This document shows, piece by piece, positions 1 through 8,637 of a stretch of 21,157 nucleotides of DNA (positions within the stretch are counted from its first letter, which is position 1; each line of letters opens with the position of its first letter). Both the position numbers and the translations under genes were made by a program. The notes under the pieces were generated by a model. The model searched no databases. It was not told the DNA's origin and worked only from the letters and a program-made list of their open reading frames with translations. Origin of the DNA: Alectoria sarmentosa (lineage: Eukaryota > Ascomycota > Lecanoromycetes > Lecanorales > Parmeliaceae); assembly GCA_009733775.1 (NCBI GenBank), contig WOGZ01000462.1, positions 1-21,157 of the forward strand. Direction: 5' to 3'.

Positions 1-644
1 TTCTTTTATGCGAATAAAGATTTTCATTTTTATATAAATTTTAATTTTAATATTATTAATTACGTTATTATTTAAAAAAGTTTTAATGTTATAAAAATAA
101 AGAATATTATTAATTATATACAAAACGTTTTTATTTATTTATATAATAACTTGAATAAAGCATAATTTACGATAATCGAATAAATTAATTATTATAAAAA
201 AGATATAACGTTTAAAAAAACGATCTCGTTTATCTTAACAATAAAAATATCGTTATCGATAAATCATTTAAAAAGTTGAACGATAAAATATTCGACTTAT
301 TTAAAATTATATTCGTTATCGTTTTTGTTTATAAATTGAAATTATTTAAGATTATTAAAATTTATAACATTTCTCATTTTAAATTTTTAAATTTCGTTAT
401 TATCAATTTATTATCTAATTAAAAAAACCTTTTTTTTTAAATTATTATCGTTAAAAATAAAAATAAATGAGTAATTAAAGATATATTAAATTTCAAAAGA
501 TTATGAAAATATTTTAAATATAAAATTAAATGAAAAGACGTTAATAAAGATTTTAATTAATATAATATTAATGAAAACGAATTCGATAATGCAAAAAATA
601 TAATAAAAGACTTTTATAAAAAGTATTTAAATAAATCACGATAA
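1..644 (+). pseudogene. RIP-inactivated Gypsy integrase C-terminus plus chromodomain (E1-left)
   Basis: In an active element this polyprotein part inserts cDNA, and the chromodomain steers insertion to marked chromatin. Reading starts in frame at base 1 with F-F-Y-A-N-K-D-F-H, the end of the integrase core (families usually show a similar ANKGFHP-type motif). A conserved C-terminal integrase domain follows (about 219-419). The A-run at 214-220 is one base short compared with the other copy, so the frame shifts there. The frame then ends at TAA 420-422, where the other copy has CAA, a RIP-type change. The chromodomain follows in the same frame at 471-641, with its Trp codons replaced by TGA or TAA, and the natural stop is TAA 642-644. 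It is a fossil without function. Confidence 0.85.
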
Positions 645-1374
645 AAAGATTACGCATTATTCGATTAAGTTAGCGACTGATTTATAAAATAAATCTTATT
701 ATCTAACTTTTCTTTTTTCTTTTTTTAAATTATTATCATATCGAATAATAATATAAATATTTTTAATTTATTTATTATCGTAAAAATGCGTTTTTACGTT
801 TTTTCAAAAATCGATATCGATCGATAATAACGATATACGATTTGAGACTTAAACGAATATGTCGCTTTTTTTATGTATATTATAAACATTTTATAATGTT
901 TTTTAACGACAGTTTAACATTTCGTCGTCGTTATCGTTAACGTTATTTAATATTATATAAATAATATTTTATAAAAAAAAACTTCGCAGAACATTATTAA
1001 AACACATATAACGTTTAAATAAAATTTAAAGTTTATAATTCGATTCGATTTAAAAGATTTTATTTAATTATATCGCTTAATTTCTGCGATTCTTTTTTCG
1101 TTTAAAATATAAATATTAAATCGATATCGTACACTTAAATGCTTTAACGACGATTATAACATCAATTTTTAATCGAATTATATTATTTTTGAACGTTTAA
1201 ATTAATAAAAAATTATGATATCGACGTTATTATTAATTGTTATCTTAAAATATAATATCGTTTTTATTATAAATGTTATTTCGATAACTTTTTTCGATTA
1301 CGCTTATTATCGATTATAATTTACGAAGATTTAAAACAAGTTATAAACGAACATCTTCGATTTTCATAACGCTA
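645..1374 (+). other. Noncoding 3' region of E1-left
   Basis: This lies between the chromodomain stop and the E3 insertion. No coding potential is visible. It matches the reverse complement of the right copy, both from about 20080 to 19862 and from 12390 to about 11880. The most conserved stretch is around 1040-1210. The match proves that the two parts of the right copy, 7.5 kb apart, were once continuous. The last bases before E3, CGCTA at 1370-1374, are the left half of a candidate target duplication. Confidence 0.75.
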
Positions 1375-1539
1375 TATCAAAATTAATATAGAATTTAAGA
1401 TTATATAAATATATATAACGAGAATAATAAGTTTAAAAAGTTATATATAAAAGAGAGAAACTTATATATAAGTTTTTAATTACGTTAAATCGAGTAAAAT
1501 TAAGTAATATATTAAAGAAAGTAAAATACGCTCGTAACA
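1375..1539 (-). repeat. E3 3' LTR
   Basis: This is a 165-bp direct repeat of 3903-4071. Most differences are transitions, and one gap of 4 bases lies in the middle. On the minus strand it begins TGTTACGAGCGTATTTTAC and ends in TTTTGATA. LTRs normally run TG...CA, so the terminal TA fits a RIP change of CA. It is the 3' LTR because the purine tract abuts its TG end. Confidence 0.78.
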
Positions 1540-3902
1540 TTATTTCTCTTTTTAAATAATAATAACTTTTATCGTTATAAATTCATATAAACCTTTTTTG
1601 AAAATTATAATTTTTATATAATAAAATCGTTATGTATATATGCTCGCTGATTGAAAATATTAATATAAATAAAATCTTTTTAATGCTTTAACAACGTTTT
1701 TCTTCGACGACGACGACGATATTAATATCGTTTTTGAGACGTTCGCTGATAGTCTCGTCGCGAATTTGATATTATATTATTAAATAATTTTAAAAATGAA
1801 AGAAACTAATGTAAAAATGAGTAAATGATAATTAAAAACGCAATTTAATATTTTAATAATACGATGTTAATATTCGAATTATAAAAAGATTTTTAAAATA
1901 AAATTATTTGATTAATTCGAATAATTTCGAGTCGCAGACGTTAAATTTTATTTAAATATCGCATATATTTTATTGAAGTATTTATATCTTTTTTTGCTGA
2001 GATATTATATATACGATATAACGTAAACGTTTTAACGACGATAGCGAGATTAATTAACGATATAATATACTTTCGAGTATCGTTTATATATATATTTAAA
2101 AAAGCGTTATGCTTAATAAACTTAATATAATATTATTAATAAATAGTGAATTTATAAGCGATCGCTTTTATGATAACGAAAAAAAAAAAATTTGAAACGT
2201 ATCTTTTAGATAGAAATTTAATTTAAATCGTTTAAAAACAATATATTCGAGATTTTATCAAATCGTATATTAAATTAATTATCGTGTTTTTTTGATTATT
2301 AATGTTAATTTATAATAATAATTAAAGATTACGAATTTAAGCTAACTTCGCGATTAAATTATATATTATTTTAACGATATCAAATCTAATTCGAATAATT
2401 ATCTTCGATATTTCTCTAAATTAAAACGAGAAATAATAACGTATTTATTTCGTAGTTTATTCAAAATCTCAAATTTTACTTTAACGTATTGTTTATAAAA
2501 TATACTCGTCTTTTTCTTAATTTATTTTTATGCGTTTTGCTAATTCGAGACTTAATAATAATAATCACATAATGTTAAATACTTTTTAAAAATTAACATA
2601 ATTTATTTCTTTTCGCAAATATTAATTACGTTTTATAAGCAATTTATTATTTTGCTTTATAAATTAAATATTAAATTATTTTATATAATTTCAAATTTAT
2701 TATATTTAAATTTGTGATCGACATATTTTATAAATTTTATATAAAATTTAAAAAACGATTATTTTCTTTATTTAATAAATAAATATAATTTACGATTTTT
2801 TTTTTAAATGATTTCTCATAATATTTTATTTAAATTAATCAAATAATATAAAAGCTCGTCGATCGAGGCGTAAAAACGTCGTCATCATTTGAAAAATATG
2901 TGTTTAATAATCTCTCCTTCAAGTCGTGTAATAATATATACAATTTTGAAAAATTCAATAAAATAATAATTATCGTTATAAGCAAATTTATTCTGAATTT
3001 TCTTTTTTTAATTATCGAATAAAGTCGCATTAATATTATTGAATATAAATAAAAGAATATAAATAAATTTAAAAATTTAATGTTAAATATAAGTTTAAGT
3101 GATTATTAAAATTTAATTAACGTTTTAAGAAATCGATATCTTTTAAGCGTTTTAAGATTTAATAGCGAAGACGTAAAAGAAGATATACGATTATTAAATA
3201 ATTTTGATTTTATAACTTTTAATTTGAAAGCTATTTTTTTGACTTTCTTTTAAAATCGCTAATAAAGATTTTTAGTAAATAAAGAGCGCTATATTTATAA
3301 TATGCATAATTGTAATAAATTAAAAATCGAATAACGAGTATATAAATCTTCGTATATAAAATAAAATAATTTATTGTATATGAGTCGTTAATGTGAGAAA
3401 ACGTATTTTAATGTTAATGTAAGTTGTTGAAAAAAATTCATAATGTGTTATATAAAAATTTCGATGTTTTCGAGTAATGTTAAAGATAAATTTCTTGCGA
3501 AGACGATAATAAACTCGTTTTTAAATCAATCGAGTCGTTATAAAAAATGTATATATTTTAAATTATATTCTTTTAATAGCATTAAACTTCGTTAAATGTT
3601 AATAAAATAACGCTAAAGTTAAGTGAATATGATGTTGAAAAATGCGAGCGAAGAAGAATTTCTTATATTTAATATAAAAGACTTATTTTCTAATGAAATT
3701 AAATATAATAAAGAATATAAATACTTTAATATATGTTTTTTCGAATAATATAAATTGCGATATAGATTTCTTTTATAAAATATTTATATAATAAAAAGAT
3801 TTAATATATTCTTTATTAAACTCGATTGCTTACTTTAAATAAGTAATAAAAAACTCGTTAATCTTCTTCGTCGAATTAATGTAAAAAAGAAAATTATTAT
3901 AA
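1540..3902 (-). other. E3 interior, no gene recognised
   Basis: This is AT-rich, RIP-type sequence. A purine tract on the minus strand sits at 1540-1556, and a short stretch of (GAC)n acidic codons lies on the plus strand near 1699-1720. A 63-codon open frame on the minus strand (2839-3030) is the longest one; it is basic and hydrophobic and matches no domain I know. No integrase, reverse transcriptase or gag zinc-knuckle motif was seen, which fits a non-autonomous element but does not prove it, because RIP could hide motifs. Confidence 0.55.
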
Positions 3903-4071
3903 TATTAAAATTAATATAAAATCTAAGATTATATAAATGTATATAACGAAAATAATAAGTTTAAAAAGTTATATATAAAAGAGAAAAATTTATATATAAG
4001 TTTTTAAAAAAAATCGTTAAATCGAGTAAAGTTAAATAATATATTAAAGAAAGTAAAATACGTTCGTAACA
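3903..4071 (-). repeat. E3 5' LTR
   Basis: This is a 169-bp copy of the repeat at 1375-1539. Its minus-strand start, TGTTACGAACGTATTTTAC, lies only 33 bp from the E1 LTR start at 4105, which carries the same 19 bases (one transition) on the opposite strand. The two make a 19-bp inverted repeat around 4053-4123 that is not a hairpin gene but the abutting ends of two related elements. Confidence 0.78.
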
Positions 4072-4104
4072 AGCTGAAATATCGCTTTTTAAAAGAAAAA
4101 ATAA

Positions 4105-4307
4105 TGTTACGAGCGTATTTTACATTTTTAATAAAGTTAACTTTTTTTTAATATCACATTTTTTTAATAGTATTCAATTAAGCTTAACGTGTTTTAATAA
4201 AAACATTTATTTTTATATAAATGTCTTTTTTTATATATATATTTTCTTTTCACTTAATTATTTTATTTAATATATTTATATAATTTAACTTTATATCGAT
4301 TTTAATA
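4105..4307 (+). repeat. E1-left 3' LTR (203 bp)
   Basis: The LTR begins TGTTACGAGCGTATTTTAC right after a purine-rich tract (4087-4104) and ends TTTTAATA, a likely RIP product of an original ...CA end. The reverse complement of 11649-11852 (204 bp) aligns throughout and the match stops sharply at 4307, which sets the boundary. The next five bases, ACATT, would be the target duplication, but the 5' LTR is outside the window. Confidence 0.82.
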
Positions 4308-5770
4308 ACATTAGCGAAATGCGCATTATTTTTAATAACATTAACGATTTTATAAAATTTGTAATTAAGCTTTATTTAATCGAGAATAACGTTTTTAATA
4401 TATTAATTTCGCTTAATAATATCGATTTAATCGATGTTATAATTATATTATACGATATTAATTTTTTTAATAATATATTTAATGAATATAAATTCGTAAA
4501 CTAAATAATATTATATCGTCTTTTTTAATTTTATAAAATACGATCATATATAGCGAATAAATGATTTTTATTCGTTATAATTTTGTATTTTAAGTTACTT
4601 TTTTTAATATAATCGATAATAATAAATAATTTTTTTAATAATTGTATTATTTTAATGAAATACGAACTTATTTTAATATCGTCGAATTTATAAATTCGTT
4701 ATATATAATCAGTCGCGTTAATAAATTTTAATAAAAATATTCTCTTTTTAATTAAAAAAAACAAATTAAAATTAACGAATAATTTTAATATTTAATTAAT
4801 TATTAAAAAGACGAAATATGATTTCGACGATTTATTATATAATTTAAGTTATAAAAAAAGAAAAAATTGTCGATAATGATTAAAAAGATAATAATAACAA
4901 TAAAATAAAATGAAACGAAAGTATAAAAAATAAATAAAGACGATAGCATATTCGCGTCGCGTTTTTATTGTTTATCGTTAATTTTATATAAAATTTAATA
5001 AAAAGTTCGCGTATATAATTTGTAATAACCCTATAATAGCGTTTATTATTTTAATTAAAATTTAAATAATTACTTTTACTTTCTTTTTTCTTTAATTAAC
5101 GACGAGATTTATTTATACGTGATATTAACTACGAATTTACTAAATAGTTTATTATATTTAATAAATTAAGAGATTTTATATTATCGTCGTTCGATTTTAA
5201 AAAGCACGCGATAATTTCTATTATTTTTATAAAACGAAAATAATTAACATAATTGTTATAAAAATAATTATAAATAATTATAAATATATTTATTTATTTA
5301 CTTACTTTTTTATCAATTCTCGTATAATGAAAAAATAAAAACGATATATATACGATTATATATTTATATTAATTTTATATATTATTAATATACACATTAT
5401 TAACTTAAATTACATTACGATATAAATATTATATATAATATATAAACGATATATATATAATTATATATTATTAATTTAAAGAAATTTAATTTTAATTATC
5501 GTTAAATATATATATATTATTAAAAAATAATAATTAACGCGTTATCACGAAAGTGATAAAAAGAGAATTTATTAATTTAAAATCAAAATCTATTACTTTT
5601 TCTTCGCTCGCGAGAATACGATACGATATTTATATTATAAAACGTATATAAATTTTATATTATACGATTTGAGATTAAAATAAGATAATTTTATATTATA
5701 TATTAAATATGCATTTTTAAAAAAAATGTTAAAATTATATATATATTAACGCGTTTATAGCAATTTTATT
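4308..5770. other. AT-rich stretch between E1-left and the island, no gene
   Basis: The base bias is RIP-like (many TA, CG kept) and no repeat partner was found elsewhere in the window. A 61-codon open frame (4319-4504, plus) starts 12 bases after the LTR, but its Ile/Asn/Phe-rich product looks like chance in AT-rich DNA. Short TA-rich runs lie at 5330-5520. The stretch could be an older unrecognisable repeat or single-copy DNA hit by RIP spreading from E1. Normal composition returns at about 5770-5800. Confidence 0.6.
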
Positions 5771-5910
5771 TGAAAAAAAGACTTCAAATCATTTAGAATC
5801 GAAAAGAAATTTGAAAATGAATGAATATGATTCTTTAATGGAAAAGACCTTTGAAACCTGACGTGATCTTTACGTGTGTGTTGATAAACAATCACGCGTA
5901 TAATGTGAAA

Positions 5911-6022
5911 GCGTTAATCCATTCCGAGGGTGGGAACCTCGGAGGATTACGCATTTGATTGGGCCTTAGACGCCTGTGAAGCCCCTCGGGATGTCCAGTA
6001 TGAATTAATCAATCAATCAATC
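5911..6022 (+). repeat. Candidate 3' tail of a non-LTR retrotransposon (hairpin plus AATC repeats)
   Basis: An imperfect hairpin has arms 5911-5929 and 5937-5952 (GCGTTAATCC / GGATTACGC and CCGAGG / CCTCGG) around a 7-base loop. About 55 bases later come four exact AATC units (6007-6022). A structured 3' end followed by a short tandem repeat is typical of fungal LINE 3' ends. No reverse transcriptase remains and no flanking target duplication was found, so this would be a strongly 5'-truncated copy. The stretch lies just inside the base-balanced island. A chance hairpin next to a microsatellite is the alternative. Confidence 0.35.
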
Positions 6023-6629
6023 TCTCTCCTCTCTTTTATACCACCTTGGCCGTGGTTCTGTGTGCACCTGGTACACAAATTGTCTGGTAGACTCAATCTT
6101 TGTCTCTCGGACCCCTGCCTTTCCATGATTCAATGGCTATCCGCGATTCTTCTACAAGGAGCCGCACTCTCAGGAGATGTACTCGACCCTTGGCGTTCAA
6201 CTCGACCCTTGAAGCCATGTCCAACGAGCGGCTACATAACGGGCGGTCTCCCCGTTTGGCGCCGTTGATGTCTGGCTCAGTGGCCACAGTCGAGCCCGCT
6301 TGGTTCGCGGGCGACGGGCGTGAATCTTTGACCCCATAGCCGAAGTGCTTCAGATGCAATCATGGGACAAGCCTTTGCTTGGACGCAAGCTTCTTCTTTA
6401 TGCTTTGAAACAACAGAGGAACCTTGTTCGCGCCTCTCGATTCCTTGCCCTCGACCGCTGTATGGAAGAGGTTCTGGCGCCTGCATAACGTGTCTGCAGA
6501 GTTGGAGGTCACCGCTCCAATGACCAGCCTTCTAAACACATGCCAAGTGAATTCTCACCCTTCCATGGCAACAGGGAACTCTTGTCTCAGCGAGTCTACC
6601 GAAACATCATCAATCTTCCTACTTTATGC

Positions 6630-6660
<31 letters not shown>

Positions 6661-7000
6661 CTTCTTCTTCTTCTACCTCCTGGATACATCTACTTCTGAC
6701 TTTCTACTCTAGTTCCACTCTTCTGAGGCTGGCCTTTTCATTCATCGTGCCTGTGGCAGACGTACAATCTTTCGTCACACAAGACACACTTTGTTCCCGG
6801 AGAACAGTTGTATTACCATTCAATTACCCTAGGTGAGCCATCTTTACGCTTCCAGAGTATCTAAAGTCATTGTCGTTGGTATTGAAAATCATTCTCTGTT
6901 ACGCTGTCGTCCACAACGACGCACATAGTCCTATTGTCCCCATTTTCTCGAATACAACAATCATTATTTGTCTAGTCTGGTATCATTAAGGCAACAACGG
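6023..7000. other. Intergenic region upstream of the LPMO gene
   Basis: The DNA is base-balanced, unlike the flanks. Several overlapping open frames exist on both strands at 6093-6836, none with a recognisable domain, signal peptide or splice pattern, and some run through the CTT repeat. A short repeat CTCGACCCTTG occurs twice (6182 and 6201), and a small GC-rich hairpin lies at 6294-6312. No RNA gene was identified. Confidence 0.5.
6631..6674 (+). repeat. (CTT)n microsatellite
   Basis: There are 44 uninterrupted bases of CTT, 14 full units and a partial one. It lies about 610 bp upstream of the LPMO start codon. Perfect repeats of this length are usually length-polymorphic between strains. 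A poly-purine/poly-pyrimidine tract in this position could affect promoter structure, but nothing in the sequence shows that it does. Confidence 0.95.
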
Positions 7001-7285
7001 CATTGTCTTCGTTGTCGAATCTAGCACAGTCACGTTTGTTCTTTACTTTTCGCGCAGGCCTTTACCATTGTCCTTGGCCACTATTTGTGCCTTTTCATAT
7101 CCACCAGTCCTCTTCTCTCTCCCGCCTTCTTTCCCCCAGCTCACGCCACTTCCACAGAACATTTCAAACCTCAAGTCACACATCCAACGCACACCCTCAC
7201 AGCCACAATTCAGGCCTATCGAATCCAACCCAAACCACTTCGTCCGGAACGAAGCACCACCACCACCAAAGTTCCCAAGTACAAG
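7001..7285 (+). promoter_or_regulatory. Probable 5' leader and core promoter of the LPMO gene
   Basis: A strongly pyrimidine-rich run (about 7107-7140), followed by a C/A-rich stretch, precedes the start codon, as is common just upstream of transcription starts and in leaders of ascomycete genes. I see no convincing TATA box. The start context has A at -3 (ACAAG before ATG at 7286). An in-frame ATG at 7085 also exists but is not the likely start (see rejected items). Confidence 0.4.
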
Positions 7286-8601
7286 ATGTCTTCAATCGTT
7301 TCCATCCTCTCCTTCTCGGTACTCGCATTTTTTGCCTCCACAGCTCAGGCCCACATGGTCATGGCTACGCCTCCACCATACGGCAGTCCCGACAACAGCC
7401 CCCTCAATGCTGATGGCTCAAACTTCCCATGCAAAGCCACAAGCGACTCTGGTGGAACAGTCACCAACATGGCTGTCGGCGCCTCGCAGAAGCTCTCCTT
7501 TTTGGGTGAATCAGTCCATGGCGGCGGTTCATGCCAAGTCTCTCTTACTACCGACACACCCGCAACGAAGAGCTCTACGTGGATGGTAATCCATTCGATC
7601 GAAGGAGGTTGCCCGGTTAGAAACCAGGCGGGCAACATTGGAGCAGATGATTCCGCCTCCGCTCCTGACCCGGATACGTACAATTTCTCTATTTCCCCGG
7701 GCATCACTCCTGGCGCTTACACCCTTGCCTGGACCTGGTTCAACAAGGTAGGCAATCGTGAGATGTACATGAATTGTGCCTCCATCAAGGTCGCTGGGGT
7801 TTCAAGCAAGAGAGAGACCACACTCAACGAGACTCAGGAATACGCAATTCCCGAGCTTTTCGGACGTGCAACAGCTTCATTCCCAGCCATGTTCGTTGCG
7901 AATATCCCATCTACAGACTGCACAACCGCTGAGGGTACTGACGTCAAGTTTCCAAACCCGGGTCTATCGGTCGAGATGGCCAGCGCTAACAAGGCGGATG
8001 TCTTGACTCCTCCCACAGGGCCAAAGTGAGTGCACTTTTCGGAGCATTTCCCCCCCAATGATGCCTCAAAGAAGCTTTACTGACTCCGAAATTGTGCAGG
8101 TGTAATGGAGCATCTGGGAGCTCTTCAAGTGCTTCCTCAGACACTCAAGCTTCCAACGCTGGTAGCTCTGGAGCTTCAGGCGCCCCTGCAGCCGTTGTGT
8201 CTGCCGCTGCACCCTCAATGTCTGCTGCTGCTCCCGCTATTGCTGCTTCTCCCTCCATGGCTGCCGTAGCTCCCCCCGTTGCCGCCTCTCCCCCCGCGGC
8301 CGCGCCCGCCTCCCCATCTTCCGCCAGCGGCTCAGTTCCTGCACCTATTGAAAGCTCATCCGGCTCGAGTGCTGCACCAGCCTCTGGCTCTGGCACAGCA
8401 TCGACTGGCTCCTCTACAAGCTCGTGCAGCTCGCCGGGTGCATCCATCTGCTCTCCCGATGGCCTACAAATAGGCGTTTGCACTACAGAATCCACAGTTA
8501 CTTGGATACCTGTGGCCGCTGGTACGAGATGCGTTGGCGGTTACATGGTCGCCGCAAAGGGCAAGCGCAGCGCCAAATTCTTGAGCGGCTATTTGTTCTG
8601 A
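7286..8601 (+). CDS. Secreted AA11 lytic polysaccharide monooxygenase with C-terminal X278-like chitin-binding module
   Basis: AA11 enzymes are copper enzymes that cleave crystalline chitin oxidatively outside the cell. Exons 7286-8025 and 8100-8601 give 413 residues. Residues 1-22 form a signal peptide ending A-Q-A, so the mature chain starts at His23, as it must because this His binds copper through its amino terminus. The second copper His is His78 in a VHGGGSCQVSL motif. The probable axial Tyr is Tyr161 in GNREMYMNC. Spacing (mature 1, 56, 139) agrees with the family. The catalytic domain ends near 245. Residues 250-355 are an Ala/Ser/Pro-rich linker. A four-Cys module at 356-394 (Cys356, 364, 374, 391; TWIPVAAGTRC) fits X278, a chitin-binding domain found on some AA11 proteins. 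N-glycosylation sequons occur at Asn133 and Asn181, and a Lys-Arg pair at 175-176. A short basic tail follows the module. No disruption is seen. Confidence 0.93.
8026..8099 (+). other. Intron of the LPMO gene (74 bp)
   Basis: The donor is GTGAGT (8026-8031), the branch-point match TACTGAC lies at 8078-8084, and the acceptor is CAG (8097-8099). Splicing joins AA to G to make a Lys codon and restores the frame into the linker exon; unspliced reading hits TGA at 8027-8029. The intron sits exactly at the border of the catalytic domain and the linker, so retention would give a secreted enzyme without its chitin-binding module. Confidence 0.9.
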
Positions 8602-8637
8602 AGAGAAGCTCGCGAAATTCACGGTCTTTGGTGATTT

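Larger units (their letters stand above)
1375..4071 (-). mobile_element. E3: short LTR element inserted in E1-left, probably non-autonomous
   Basis: Two direct repeats (1375-1539 and 3903-4071) bound a 2.36-kb interior. E1 sequence stops at 1374 and resumes at 4077, so E3 is an insertion. Flanks are CGCTA (1370-1374) and AGCTG (4072-4076); one transversion and one transition separate them, or a 4-bp GCTA/GCTG duplication is possible. On the minus strand a purine-rich tract (about 1556-1540) lies directly before an LTR that starts TGTTACGAGCG, the same arrangement and almost the same bases as in E1. The LTR ends also agree over the last 40 bases or so. I infer a relative of E1, perhaps using its enzymes. 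I found no reverse transcriptase or integrase motif in the interior. Confidence 0.75.
1..4307 (+). mobile_element. E1-left: 3' part of a RIP-degraded Ty3/Gypsy chromovirus, split by insertion E3
   Basis: The element occupies 1-1374 and 4077-4307; 1375-4071 is a later insertion. Read 5' to 3' it holds the end of integrase, a chromodomain (stop at 642-644), about 0.75 kb of noncoding 3' sequence, a purine-rich tract (4087-4104) and the 3' LTR (4105-4307). The 5' part lies left of the window. The reverse complement of 20728-19862 joined to 12390-11649 aligns along its whole length (1605 versus 1609 bp), which identifies both as copies of one family. Differences between the copies are mostly transitions, with some small gaps. 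High AT content and loss of CpA fit RIP. Because many codons are mutated to stops, the copy should be inactive. Confidence 0.88.

Noticed and set aside
4053..4123. 19-bp inverted repeat taken as a terminator or DNA-transposon end pair
   Set aside because: It is explained by the 5' end of the E3 5' LTR (minus) lying next to the 5' end of the E1-left 3' LTR (plus), two related LTR termini.
4319..4504. 61-codon frame just after the E1-left LTR
   Set aside because: Composition is Ile/Asn/Phe-rich as expected by chance, with no partner and no domain.
1..5760. Mitochondrial DNA or a bacterial AT-rich genome as the source of the AT-rich blocks
   Set aside because: CpG is kept while CpA is lost, and Ty3/Gypsy chromodomain elements with RIP-type stops run through it; both point to nuclear DNA of a filamentous ascomycete.
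6273..6312. tRNA-like boxes (TGGCTCAGTGG and GGTTCG) suggesting a tRNA or SINE
   Set aside because: The boxes are only 29 bases apart start to start, too close for a tRNA, and no acceptor or anticodon stem can be folded.
6540..6836. Open frames through the CTT tract encoding poly-Ser or poly-Leu
   Set aside because: The repeat itself keeps all frames open; no domain, signal or splice support on either side.
7085..7285. Upstream in-frame ATG that would add 67 residues to the LPMO
   Set aside because: It would bury the signal peptide and prevent His23 from becoming the amino-terminal copper ligand. The added peptide is low-complexity Pro/Thr/His-rich, as expected for a leader read by chance.
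8145..8495. 116-codon open frame antisense to the LPMO linker
   Set aside because: The GC-rich Ala/Ser/Pro linker automatically leaves the antisense frame open; the product is an Ala/Glu/Gly repeat without domains.
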